The translations under genes were made by a program, and so were the position numbers. A stretch of DNA of 64,000 nt from Flaccisagitta enflata (Eukaryota > Chaetognatha > Sagittoidea > Aphragmophora), in the NCBI GenBank assembly GCA_965153355.1, contig OZ231126.1, positions 111,724,001 through 111,788,000 of the forward strand, given 5' to 3'. Below the pieces are notes generated by a model. The model did not search any database and was not told the origin of the DNA. It saw nothing but the letters and a program-made list of their open reading frames with translations. How positions within the stretch are numbered: position 1 is the stretch's first letter; each line of letters starts with the position of its first letter. Positions 36,655-47,414 of the stretch are shown piece by piece.

Positions 36655-37065
36655 GAAGCTTCTGTTAATTGTTTCATGTTCTTACATGTCGTGATATTGC
36701 TCTGTAATACTGCATTCAATTCCAAATTACCCTTGTTTTTTTACATTATTCCAGCCCCACATTTTGTAAAGCTTTTTATGGATTTTATGTTTTACAAATC
36801 ATAATCTCGACTTCTACATAATATTACATTCAATCCCAAATTTCCCTAAATTTGTTAAACAACATTTCAGTCCCCTTCTACCTATTTCAGTCTCTTTTAT
36901 TCAATGATCAAATTAAATCAATTTCTTTTTTTTACTTTCAACTGTATGTACAGCTTTTGTTATACATTTTATGTTCTACATGTAGTAATCCTAATCTCTT
37001 CATAATATTGCATTCAAACCAAAATTATCCTTGTTTTTTTCACATTATTCCAGTTGCAATGCTTT
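36655..37065 (+). repeat. Degenerate tandem repeat ending in splice-acceptor-like CAG
   Basis: Three diverged units of about 130-170 bp. Each runs CATGTTCTACATGTAGTAAT-like, AATATTGCATTCAA, TTATCCTTGTTTTTTT, then ends ATTATTCCAG or CATTTCAG (about 36755, 36868, 37053). Pyrimidine tract plus CAG resembles a 3' splice site. Confidence 0.55.
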
Positions 37066-37417
37066 TCTTATATGTATCCTACCCCCTGCCCCCATCCCAC
37101 CACCAACACAAACGTGTCATCCTTGCTATATAGAGCCATGCTCTGCCTTTTCTTTTTTTTAACCGATCTCTCATCTGAATTCAAGTTTTACTCACCTCGC
37201 TCATGTTGTCATTTGCTTTATGTAACTTGAAGGGGTATTTAAGATGGTTAAACAGCACTTCCACATTCAAAATCACTTTCAGTCTTCAAGAGACACTTAG
37301 ATCACACTATTAACTAAAACTACTCCATAGTGCCCTAAACCAAAAGCGCGATATACACTAGTGTATTTAGGTATGGATAAAAATATTTGACACTCTCTAT
37401 GCTCGTTGAAATATTCT

Positions 37418-37430
37418 AAGCGGTGGGGCG
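37418..37430 (+). promoter_or_regulatory. Polypurine-tract-like sequence at the 3' LTR
   Basis: AAGCGGTGGGGCG ends exactly where the right LTR begins. It is G-rich but has C and T interruptions, so it is an imperfect PPT. The same 13-mer occurs at about 22804 and 32589. Confidence 0.45.
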
Positions 37431-37743
37431 CCTGATACCCTATCGCGTATATCGCGCTCCATCACGCACCCCCACCCCAAACCTCGCTGTTCAACCTACT
37501 TATCTCACCCCCGCCGTCGCGCTGTGCCCGAGCTTCATTTATCCCTTCCTCCTCCTCTACATAGAGAAGAGGAAGTAGGAGGAAGAGTATTGAGAGGGGT
37601 TCTGGACCCTGCCGATTATCTGCTCTCTCTGAATATAACCACCTTGCCTTACACATCTCTTCTTCTTCTCATGACCGTGTAGGTAGTGCTGGAAGTGTTG
37701 TTGCTAGGGGAGTATATTGGGTTCCTTCTGGTGAAATACCAGG
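37431..37743 (+). repeat. 3' LTR, 313 bp
   Basis: Identical by reading to 10723-11035. It is followed directly by CATGC (37744-37748), the second target-site copy, and then by the Helitron frame. The Helitron frame runs on the minus strand into this LTR to a stop at 37669. Confidence 0.85.
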
Positions 37744-37748
37744 CATGC
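37744..37748. other. Target-site duplication CATGC, right copy
   Basis: Partner of 10718-10722. Confidence 0.9.
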
Positions 37749-39309
37749 GAAACCTATGATCAAAATGTCTGGATGTTGAAATGGGATTTTCCCGAATTAA
37801 AGTGACTTTGTCACTCCAGGACATTCTCGCTATTTCATCCAAAGTCAATACCTTTCCATATTTTTCAAAGTAAAGACTTTTTATGACATCAGGCCAGATA
37901 GTCTCAGCAGCAGAGAAGGTAAGGAAAAAAGTAGGCATGCCTATTTGACGCACCATCCCCACCAACTCATTTTTAATCTTTTGCCAATAAGCTGGTGAGG
38001 ACCTGTCAGACATGAGAACTTTATAACCAGAGTTGTGCTGAATGAGACTGTTGCCCTGAGATCCTAAAATATCCTTGGCCGTGATGGTCGAGCCATCCAG
38101 ACATTTATTCTTTTTGAGATTTACAAACACAGAATTTTTCAAATTGAATGTTTGCAAAACTCGATAAAGAGCAAAACAGAAGTGAGGGTGTAAGCGAAAT
38201 CTTGGATCACGGTGTTCCATATACAACTTAGCAACATCCGCTATGGACAAAGGTATACAATTCTTTTTGGGTAATTGACCACCAAAAAGAGTTGGATACG
38301 CAGCCCGTAGAGCATGTTGGTCTAGTGTAAGTGGCAATGGAACTTGACCTTCTCCGGGAGCGATATTGAATGATTTGAGAGCTGTTGAAATATTTTCAAT
38401 GTCTTCATTTTCATTCAATATCATTGTGTCAGAACTGCCAACATTTTGAGAATCCTCATCCGTCTTTTCTGTCCATCCATCATCGTCATTGTCATCATCA
38501 TCATCACTGTCATCATCACCCTCATGATCACCATTATTACCATCGATACAATCAACAGAAAAACCAGCCAGGATTGCTTCTTCATCACTGCATTCTTCAG
38601 TGTCATTTTCATCAGTTACATTTTCAACGCTCTTTGGCAAATCTTCATCAGCACATTCAATATTTTCAATACAATCAGAAATCATATTTGAGTGATGCAA
38701 TTTCTGAAGATTTTTTTGCAAAGTTTGGATATTCCCTTGACTTAAAGTAACATCCAATTCCTTGTACAAATCAGTATTGATGAGGTAATTTAGGGCTGAA
38801 GAAACATTTGCCAAATCAATATTCATTGTGAAATATGAATGATCATATTTCATTTTGCGCTTAAAGTTCAATGTGATAACACTAGTGTCTTCAGTATTGG
38901 TCAACGGTAATTGTGATACTGTCTGTTCCAAAGGGATTGGAACATTTACCGCGTTTGAAACGATACCCTTTTGTGCACCAATACCTGGACTTTGAACTCG
39001 TATGAAAAATGTTCGAGGGGAGACGAGTCTCTCCTCTCCATCATTGAGATTTCGGATGAAATCTGGGATAGTGGGTAGGTCGTTACAATTTGCCACTCCC
39101 AATTTTGGTAATCGACCATTTGATACATGATCTCGGCATGTCCTACAAATGTAGCAACCTTCGTCAATGCTACTTACATTAACAAACCAATCAATTTCAA
39201 CCCCTTCATGAAAGACAGTCTTTTCTCTTACCTCATTTGTCAATTTTACCACTTGATCTCTGAAGAACCCAAGACAGCAACAAGCACAATAACAAGCCCA
39301 ACAGGCCAA
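37744..39309 (-). CDS. Helitron protein, N-terminal fragment (DUF6570-like plus Helitron N domain)
   Basis: Open for 522 codons before the LTR and on to a stop at 37669 inside it. Cys-rich start (CYCACCCLGFF, residues 7-16), then CYICRTC with GRLPKLGVANCNDLP (52-79), which fits the DUF6570-type region seen next to Helitron domains. A very acidic stretch follows at about 235-290 (DDDSDDDDDNDDDG). LTLDQHALRAAYPTLF leads into the Helitron-like N domain (about 350-522; AYWQKIKNEL, PTFFLTFSAAE, HFDHRFRM). Codon 522 is the ATG inside the target duplication and is the same codon that opens the fragment at 10720, with phase preserved. The 5' end at 39309 is not a real start; the frame runs into an inserted repeat at about 39312. 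Confidence 0.9.
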
Positions 39310-39311
39310 CA

Positions 39312-40223
39312 GTCGCGTGCTAAGTTACACAAAACTACACAACTTCATACTACACACAACTACATAACTTCATACTACATACTTAACTTACTACATACTT
39401 ACTTACTACATACTTACATACTACATACTTACTTACATACTTACGTACTTTCATACTTACATACTCACATACTTACATAATTACATACTTACCTAATTAC
39501 ATACTTACATATTTACATACTTACATACATACATACATACTTACATATTTACTTACATACTTACATACATACTTACATACTTACATACATACTTACTTAC
39601 ATGCAAACTTACATACATACTTACTTACATACTTACATACTTACTTACTTACATACTTACATACTTACTTACTTACTTACATACATACTTACATACATAC
39701 GTCAGACATACATACATACATACATACTTACTTACATACTTACATACATACATCCTTACATACTTACATACATACTTACATACTTACATACTTACATACT
39801 TACATACTTACTTACATACTCACATACTTACATACCTACATACTTACTTACATACTTACTTACATACTTACATACTTACCTACATACTCACATACTTACT
39901 TACATACTTGCATACTTACATACATACTTACTAACTTACATACTTACATACTTACTTACATACTTACTTACATACTTACTTACATACTTACATACTTACT
40001 TACATACTTACCTACATACTCACATACTTACATACATACTTACATATGTTAAAAATGTTAAAAATGTTAATAATGTACACAACTTCATACTACACACAAC
40101 TACATAACTTCATACTACATACTTAACATACTACATACTTACATACTACATACTTACTTACATACTTACATACTTACATAATTACATACTTACCTAATTA
40201 CATACTTACATATTTACATACTT
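39312..40223 (+). repeat. TACATACTT minisatellite
   Basis: About 900 bp of TACATACTT/TACTTACATAC, entered by AGTCGCGTGCTAAGTTACAC (a family-1-like end). The phrase ACAACTTCATACTACACACA then ACTACATAACTTC occurs near both ends (39339 and 40080), so the array is flanked by direct repeats. The TYLHTYILTYL frames are artefacts. Confidence 0.85.
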
Positions 40224-40602
40224 AAGCCGCTGACTCGGCGAGCGGCTCCGCCGCCGCCTAAAATATTTTGAAATGCAAAAAAATACCTTTAGGTACCCTA
40301 AAGTAACCTTCTGTACCCTAATCTACATTCATTTTTTAATACCTTAAAAACCCTTAAGTACCCTTATGTGGCCTAAAGTACCTTAAAGTACCCAAAAGTA
40401 CCCAAGTACCTTAAGTACCTAGAATAACTTAAGTACCCTAAAGTACCCTAAAGTACCCTGAAATACCCTAGAGTACCTTAAATGACCCTAAATAACCTTA
40501 AAAAGTCATAATTTCAAAAATGTGACGGACCGACCGACCGACTTACCGACCGACCTACCGACCGACACGGCAAGGTGTAGAGTCGCGTGCACGCGACTAA
40601 AA
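40224..40602 (-). repeat. Family-1 hairpin repeat, GGTACTTTAGG core, inverted
   Basis: On the minus strand: TTTTTAGTCGCGTGCACGCG at about 40602, CTCTACACCTTGCCGTG, GTCGGTCGGTAGGTCGG tract, CATTTTTGAAATTATGAC and a GGGTACTTTAGGGTACT array. Closest relative is 23576-24126. The far side is GC-rich (GCCGCTGACTCGGCGAGCGG), not a standard end. Confidence 0.75.
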
Positions 40603-40615
40603 ATTTGGACCATTA

Positions 40616-40889
40616 GCTATTGCATTAAACAAGGCCAACACCTTACAGTCGCGTGCGGTTGTTAAGACCATAAGACCAAAAGACTAAAAAACTAAAAACT
40701 AAAAGACCAAAATACTAAGAGACTAAATGTAAATTAGCTCAGATTAACTTTAGATAACTTGAAATGACTCAAAATAACCTAAAATAACGTAAAACGATGA
40801 AAAAAAGCTAAGGGTTACCGACGGACCGACGGACCGACCGACAGACGGACAGAGTGGGTCATGGAGTCGCGTGCACGCGACTAAAAACC
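40616..40889 (-). repeat. Family-1 hairpin repeat, end type A, inverted
   Basis: On the minus strand: TTTTTAGTCGCGTGCACGCG at about 40887, CTCCATGACCCACTC, GTCGGTCGGTCCG tract, a TTTTAGTCTTTTGG core and end CGCACGCGACTGTAAGGTG then TTGGCCTTGTT. It sits directly at the break between the coiled-coil ORF and the DUF6570-like ORF. Confidence 0.8.
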
Positions 40890-42471
40890 GCTTGTGTCCA
40901 TTTTCTATCTCTAATCTTTGTGCTTGGTATGCCTCATCATGCAGTTCAACCTTGATTTTTTTCATCTCTCGTATCATTGACTTCATAGATTTATCTTCAG
41001 AGGATTCCTTTTCTTTTCTTTTTTCCTTTTTTTTCTTTTCCCTCAATGACTGCATTCTTTCCCTTGCTTCTTTTCTTTGTTTCTCCTTTGCTAATTCATC
41101 CTGATTCTTCCTCATTTTCTGCTGGCTTCCCTTATTTTTTTCTTTAAATTCTTCCCTTTTCTCTTCATCTAGTTGATCTATCATTTTCTGCTTTCTTCCC
41201 TTGTCTTGTTCTTTTAATTCCTTCTTCTTTTCTTCATCTAATTCTTCCCTCAATGACTGCATTCTTTCTTTTGCTTCTTCTTTTTGTTTATCCTTTGCTA
41301 ATTCATCCAGCTCTTCCCTTATTTTTTGCTTTCTTGCCTTATCTTGTTCTTTTAATACTTCCCTTTGCTCTTCATCTAATTCTTCCCTCAATTTTTGCAT
41401 TCTTTCTTGTGCCTTTCTTCTCTCTACTTCCTTCTTATCCTCTGATTGCTTTTGTCTTTGCGCCCTTTTCCTCGCTCTTTCGTCACTAGCGCTTCGTTTC
41501 CCGCCTCCAGACAAATTCAGATTATTGTGAATTACATCAGTTGTACCATTAGCATCCACATGTTCAACCAAGAGTCCCTTTCTAGTATGAAAGGTAACGC
41601 GTAATTTCTCATAGTCTTGGTAGGGTGAATTTGAATCAGCAGGCGGACAGAAAAACTTTTTCATTTGTTTCAATACTTTTTGCCTCTTTTTTTTGCAGAC
41701 ATTGGCTTTACAACTTGCGGAATCAAGCTTTTCTTCAACATCATTACTCAGGCTATTCAAGTTATCATCAAGATAAGAGTCAACCTTCTTTTCATGGCTA
41801 AGAGAAAAATAATCTGTTTGCTTCTTCAAACGTAGTTGCTTCAAAAAATTCATCTTTTTTCTGAATCTATCTTTAACATCATCCAGATTACATGATTCTA
41901 TCAGCGGACACGGAACTTTATAAATTGCCGTGTTAGTTTGTTGGTCCGTCCAACAATTGGTCTGTCCGTGGGTTTGTAACCTTGTAAATTGGCGAGTGTT
42001 TTTCGCATTACTGCCCCTGCTCAACCTTCCGCGACTAGGGGTCTGTGTATCCGGTGATGCACGATGCAAGGAACGAACAGACTTACGGAAAGTGTATTTA
42101 TCACACCAGCTACTGTCAGAACTGATGATACTATCAGTTTGCATCGTGATTTTTGATGAATGATTGTCACAATCAAAAAAGCTCATGGATGGAGGAAAAG
42201 CAGATTCAGCGGAAGACCGCTTTCTCAAAATATTTTTTACCATCCGGTCAATTTGCTTGTCCTCTCCATTTTTGCACTTTTTTGATAGATTCTGGTTAAT
42301 GAAAGCATCTACCGGCAAACAATCAAATGACTTTTGAAGCACTTCTTCCTTTGCTCTACTTCGTTTCTTTTCTTTCTTTGCTGTTACGACTTTGATTGAC
42401 ACTTCCTTCCGTTTAAACATTTTTCTTTCCTTACACAATTGAGAGCACTCAATGCGCATCTCTTTTTCCAA
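40888..42471 (-). CDS. Helitron-associated basic coiled-coil protein segment
   Basis: The open frame extends to a stop at 40750, but residues after about 528 (FLVACTRLHDP...) are translated from the inserted hairpin repeat, so I end the gene part at about 40888. The N-terminal half is Lys/Arg-rich. The C-terminal half is a long charged helix with repeated ERMQKLREELDEE / KEQDKARKQK blocks of about 35-45 residues, similar in style to the RERMR/LREEL arrays found upstream of many Helitron N domains. About 42 residues in the middle (SPDTQTPSRGRLSRG to TDQQTNTAIYK) come from a family-1 repeat. Its frame continues upstream through an in-frame TGA into the SGNH-like ORF. The first ATG is codon 5. 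Confidence 0.8.
41922..42052 (+). repeat. Family-1 fragment embedded in frame in the coiled-coil ORF
   Basis: Plus strand: TTTATAAATTGCCGTGTTAG, TTGTTGGTCCGTCCAAC, CATTACTGCCCCTGCTCAAC, CGCGACTAGGGGTCTGTG then TATCCGG, which is the type-C end. It adds about 42-44 codons without breaking the minus-strand frame. Confidence 0.75.
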
Positions 42472-42504
42472 ATGAACAAACTTGTCTTCATGGATCTTTT
42501 CAGA

Positions 42505-43290
42505 TCATGCATCAATCAAATTCGCAGCTTGATTTTTCTTTTTTTCTTCTCTTTTCTTTGCTTCAAAAATTGCGATTTGCAAATCAATGGATTGTATGGG
42601 AGATGTTTCGCACATTGCATGTTTCAAAGGTGGGAATTCATCTTTAAGAAAAATCTTTTGCTCGCAGACCTGTAAAACCGACCATGCAAATGCTTCCTTA
42701 CCCTTCGAAACCAAATGAATCCCATCCTTTGCAACATGCTTTGATATTTTGTTTGTTGGCAATGGTGGTATGTGACGCAACTTCGAATGAAAATTTATAT
42801 TTGACTGGTTGATGTCATTTACACACCTATTTGCCAGCAAAATCCAACTCTGCTTTGCGTATTTTGGAAACCTGTCGCATAAGTCATTTTTACAAATGCG
42901 ACGAGGTGTGAGGGGATACACAAACAGACGTCGGACAAAGGGATGATCCATAACCGCTTTGAAATCTGCATTCCGTCTTGTTAGAAAATTCTCAAGATTG
43001 AAATGCAAAGTTTCAGGTATGGAATCAGATAGATCAACTGCTCCAGAAATCAAAAATACGTCGACCATGATGTCGCAATCATGTCTGTTGACAAATTCTG
43101 CCATTTGCCAAGGAAAAACCTTGTGGACAAGAAAGTTGGTTGTTTTTCCTGGTCTAAAATCGGTGGTTATGACATCTAAATCAAACTGTTGTTTGATTTT
43201 GGAGCAGAGGAGAGGGTCTTTTGGAAAATATTCATGGAGAATACTGTCTCCGATGAAAAGTCCAATTTTCAATTGAGCCATGTTGAACAA
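42505..43290 (-). CDS. SGNH/GDSL hydrolase-like protein of the Helitron
   Basis: 261 codons. LFIGDSILHEYF (residues 11-22) is the block-I GDS motif with candidate nucleophile Ser16. KDGIHLVSKGKEAF (188-201) is the block-V DxxH motif with Asp189 and His192. The central LISGAVDLSDS (81-90) sits where GxND is expected but has GAVD, so the oxyanion Asn is missing. That could mean divergent or non-catalytic function. SGNH domains occur in some retrotransposons (CR1 ORF1 esterase) and in DNA-modifying or carbohydrate-deacetylating contexts; the role in a Helitron is not known to me. The start is Met1 or Met4. The stop is a lone TGA in the same frame as the next ORF. Confidence 0.75.
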   Translation of the reverse strand: MFNMAQLKIGLFIGDSILHEYFPKDPLLCSKIKQQFDLDVITTDFRPGKTTNFLVHKVFPWQMAEFVNRHDCDIMVDVFLISGAVDLSDSIPETLHFNLENFLTRRNADFKAVMDHPFVRRLFVYPLTPRRICKNDLCDRFPKYAKQSWILLANRCVNDINQSNINFHSKLRHIPPLPTNKISKHVAKDGIHLVSKGKEAFAWSVLQVCEQKIFLKDEFPPLKHAMCETSPIQSIDLQIAIFEAKKREEKKKNQAANLIDA

Positions 43291-43374
43291 ATTTGATTAA
43301 ACGCCTATTACTCTGACCTCTGTACTCACAGATTAAAGATCACAATGTTCTGTGGTCACTAAAACGAGACTAAG

Positions 43375-43565
<191 letters not shown>

Positions 43566-44196
43566 CAATTGCTTACTCACTCGCTTACTTGCTCTTCCGT
43601 TCACGCACGCTATTTAAGACTTACTATGAATTAACCAAACTGGACCAAAAGAAATCCGCGATTATTTTTCCGAAAAATTCCTAGGTTTCCTTAGGTATTC
43701 CTTAATTATCTATCGAATCATTTTATAAGAGATTGCTAGTCAGCAAGTCCCGGTAGAATGAATTTGCGTAAGCCTATGAAGATGAAATTAATTGACTGAA
43801 TGAATGCAAATTAAGGTCTCATTGTTGACAACAATAAAACAAAGAAAGAGATTATTGATGAAATTCAACAATGATTGGAACTATGATATTATAATAATGC
43901 AATTTACACTGACAAAGACATTGATGATGACATGCACGGAAAAAAAAGAGCAGGTACACGGCTCCCCAAGTCGTGCTTGCGTGTCATTCCTTTGAATTCA
44001 TATTATTTACATGGTTTTCTTTGGGAGCACAGGTTCCCGATAGTGAGAAACCCTGGCCATGACCCTAAATCAACCCTTTTCAGTAAAAGCAACAACTGTG
44101 CACAAGCAAATCCCCATCAATTTCTAGTCGCGTCCTTGATAGAACCTTTTGAACCTGATAAATATGCTAACAAACTCCTTTGGGCAGGACGAACGA
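43566..44196. other. No gene seen
   Basis: Unique-looking sequence. A 123-codon plus-strand frame at 43932-44303 runs into the family-2 module and has no recognisable content. Confidence 0.4.
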
Positions 44197-44340
44197 AAGT
44201 CCCCCTGTGTTCTACAGGACTTCGTCCCCTTCGGGGCCGCTGCCCTGCTTCCACTCATTCTCACAAAAAAAATCTAACAAAGCAGGGCAACGGGTATCGC
44301 TGACCACATATTGCCCTTGGGCGACCTGTTGTCCTTATTG
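44197..44340 (+). repeat. Family-2 module with right flank
   Basis: TGTTCTACAGGACTTCGTCC, CCTTCGGGGCCGCTGCCCTG, then AAAGCAGGGCAACGGGTATC and ACCACATATTGCCCTTGGGC. The same right flank follows the module at 61700-61820. Confidence 0.8.
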
Positions 44341-45650
44341 GTCATTTTGGTCATTTAGATCAATTTCGGTCATTTTTGGTCATTTTTGGTCATTTTTGGT
44401 CATTTTTGGTCATTTTTGGTCATTTTTGGTCATTTTTGGTCATTTTTGGTCATCTTTGGTCATCTTTGGTCATCTTTGGTCATCTTTGGTCATTTTGTTC
44501 ATTTTGGTCATTATGGTCATTATGGTCATTTTGGTCATTTTTGGTCATTTTTGGTCATTTTGGTCATTTTTGGTCATTTTTGGTCATTTTTGGTCATTTT
44601 TGGTCTGCTGGTTAAATTCTGCTGGTTAAAGTCTGCTGGTTGAAGTCTGCTGGTTGAAGTCTCCTGGTTAAAGTCTGCTGGTTAAAGTCTGCTGGGTAAA
44701 GTCTGATGGTTAAAGTCTGCTGGTTTAAATCTGCTGGTTTAAATCTGCTGGTTTAAGTCTGCTGGTTTAAATCTAATGGGTTAAATCTGCTTGTTTAAAT
44801 CTGCTGGTTGAAGTCTGCTGGTTAAAGTCTGCTGGGTAAAGTCTGATGGTTAAAGTCTGCTGGTTTAAATCTGCTGGTTTAAATCTGCTGGTTTAAGTCT
44901 GCTGGTTTAAATCTAATGGGTTAAGTCTGCTGGTTAAAGTCTGCTGGTTTAAATCTGCTGGTTTAAGTCTGCTGGTTTAAGTCTGCTGGTTTAAATCTAA
45001 TGGTTTAAGTCTGCTGGTCTATTGGTTTACGTCTGCTGGTTTAAGTCTGCTGGTTAAAATGATATTAAAGATAAGTCTGGTTTAAGTCTGGTTTAAGTCT
45101 GGTTTAAGTCTGGTTTAAGTATGGTTAAAGTCTGGTTTAAGTCTAGTTAAAGTCTGGTTTAGAGTCTGGTTTAAGTCTGGATTAAGTCTGGTTTAATTCT
45201 GGTTTAAGACTGGTTCATGTCTGATTTATGTCTGGTTTAGGTCTGGGTTAGGTCTGGTTTAGGTCTGGTGTATGTCTGGTTTTTGTCTGGTTTATGTTTG
45301 ATTTAGGTCTGATTTAGGTCTGGTTTCGGTCTGGTTTTGGTTTGGTTTAATTCTGGTTTGAGTCTGGTTTGAGTCTGGTTTGAGTCTGGTTTGAGCCTGG
45401 TTTCAGTCTGGTTTAAGTCTGGTTTGAGTCTGGTTTGAGTCTGGTTTGAGTCTGGTTTGAGTCTGGTTTGAGTCTGGATTGAGTCTGGATTGAGTCTGGA
45501 TTTAGTCTGGTTTGAGTCTGGTTTGAGTCTGGTTTGAGTCTGGCCTAAATCTGGTTTTGGTCTGTTTTGGGTTGCGTTTAAGTCTGATTTTCGATAAAAA
45601 GATACAATAAGGAGTCAGGTCAGTTCAGTTATGTTTGTCCTGCACGCGAC
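44341..45650 (+). repeat. GGTCATTTTT / AAGTCTGCTGGTT / AAGTCTGGTTT minisatellite series
   Basis: GGTCATTTTT array 44341-44605, CTGCTGGTTTAAGT array 44606-45055, GTCTGGTTTAAGT array 45070-45570, then TCAGTTCAGTTATGTTTGTC and the type-A end CACGCGACTTACAGGTGTTG (45642). It is the right part of a type-A copy whose hairpin start is missing. Confidence 0.85.
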
Positions 45651-45671
45651 TTACAGGTGTTGGCCTTGTTT

Positions 45672-47199
45672 TTTTTAGTCGCTTGCACGCGACTCTACAA
45701 CCCGCTCCGTCGGTCCGTCCGTTGGTCGGTCCGTCCGTCGGTCGGTCGGTCCGTAACACTTTGCTTTTTTGCGTCGTTTTTTGTCATTTTAGGTCGTCTG
45801 GAGTTATTTTGAATCATTTTTTTGGTGTTTTTGAGAATTATTGGTTGTTTTTGGTCATTATTTATCATTATTTATCATTTTTGGTCATTTTAGTCATTTT
45901 AGTCATTTTAGTCATTTTGGTCATTATGGTCATTTTTGGTCATTTTTGGTCATTTTTGGTCATTTTTGATCATTTTTGGTCATTTTTGGTCATTTTCGGT
46001 CATCTTCGGTCATTTTTGGTCATTTTTGTTCATTTTGGTCATTTTGGTCATTTTGGTCATTTTGGTCATTTTGGTCATTTTGGTCATTTTTGGTCATTTT
46101 AGGTCATTTTGGTCATTTTGGTCATTTTTGGTCATTTTTGGTCATTTTTGGTCATTTTGGTCATTTTGGTCATTTTTGGTCATTTTTGGTCATTTTTGGT
46201 CATTTTGGTCATTTTGGTCATTTTGGTCATTTTGGTCATTTTGGTCATTTTCAGTCATTTTTGGTTATTTTTGGTCATTTTTGGTTATTTTCGGTTATTT
46301 TCAGTCATTTTTGGTTATTTTTGGTTATTTTTGGTCATTTTTGGTCATTTTCGGTTATTTCGGTCATTTTAGTCATTTTGGTCATTTTTGGTCATTTTTG
46401 GTCACTTGCTGATTTAAGTCTGCTGGTTTAATTCTGCTGGTTTAAGTCGGCTGGTTTAAGTCTGCTGGTTTAAGTCTGCTGGTTTAAGTCTGCTGGTTTA
46501 AGTCTGCTGGTTTGGGTCTGCTGGTTTATGTCTGCTGGTTTAAGTCTGCTGGTTTAATTCTGCTGGTTTAAGTCTGGTTTAAGTCTGGTTTAAGTTTGGT
46601 TTAAGTTTGGTTTAAGTCTGGTTTAAGTCTGGTTTAAGTCTGGTTTAAGTCTGGTTTAAGTCTGGTTTAAGTCTGGTTTAAGTCTGGTTTAAGTCTGGTT
46701 TAAGTCTGGTTTAAGTCTGGTTTAAGTCTGGTTTAAGTTTGGTTTAAGTCTGGTTTAAGTATGGTTTAGTCTGGTTTGAGTCTGGTTTGAGTCTGGCTTG
46801 AGTCTGGCTTGAGTCTGGTTTAAGTCTGGTTTAAGTCTGGTTTAAGTCTGGTTTAAGTCTGGTTTAAGTATGGTTTAAGTCTGGTTTAAGTCTGGTTTAA
46901 GTCTGGTTTAAGTCTGGTTCATGTCTGGTTTAGGTCTGGGTTTGGTCTGGTTTATGTCTGGTTTAGGTCTGGTTTAGTTCTGGTTTAGGTCTGGTTTAGG
47001 TGTGGTTTTGGTCTGGTTTCCGTCTGGTTTAGGTCTGGTTTAATTCTGGTTTGAGTCTGGTTTGAGTCTGGTTTGAGTCTGGTTCGGGTCTGGTTTGGGT
47101 CTGGTTTAAGTCTGATTTTCGACAAAAAGATACAATAAGGAGTCAGGTCAGTTCAGTTATTTTTGTCCTGCACGCGACTTATAGGTGTTGGCCTTGTTC
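45672..47199 (+). repeat. Family-1 hairpin repeat, end type A, 1.5-kb copy
   Basis: TTTTTTAGTCGCTTGCACGC start (one arm mismatch), CTCTACAACCCGCTCCGTCG, GTCGGTCGG tract, ACTTTGCTTTTTTGCGTCG block, then GGTCATTTT, CTGCTGGTTTAAGT and GTCTGGTTTAAGT arrays. It ends GCACGCGACTTATAGGTGTTG. The first 180 bp nearly equal 11207-11390. Confidence 0.85.
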
Positions 47200-47386
47200 A
47201 AGTCGCGTGTTATGCTTGTCCGTCCATGTCGTTGGATCGGTCATTCCGTCACATTCTACTTCGTATTTGCGGTCTCTGGTCACACTGCTCCTGCCTAAAT
47301 GCTCTAATGAGTGAGTAATGACCTCAAAAACGGTCCCTACCCAACTGCATGCGACTGGGGGAGCCGTGTATCCGGCCTTTTATTAT
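47200..47386 (+). repeat. Family-1 repeat, end type C
   Basis: AAGTCGCGTGTTATGCTTGTC start, ACTGCTCCTGCCTAAATGC middle and GCATGCGACTGGGGGAGCCG then TGTATCCGGCC end. It directly abuts the type-A copy. Confidence 0.7.
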
Positions 47387-47414
47387 GTAGTTCATATCCG
47401 ACAAAGTTGTAAGT

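Noticed and set aside
39127-40107. TYLHTYILTY repeat frame
   Set aside because: Translation of the TACATACTT array.
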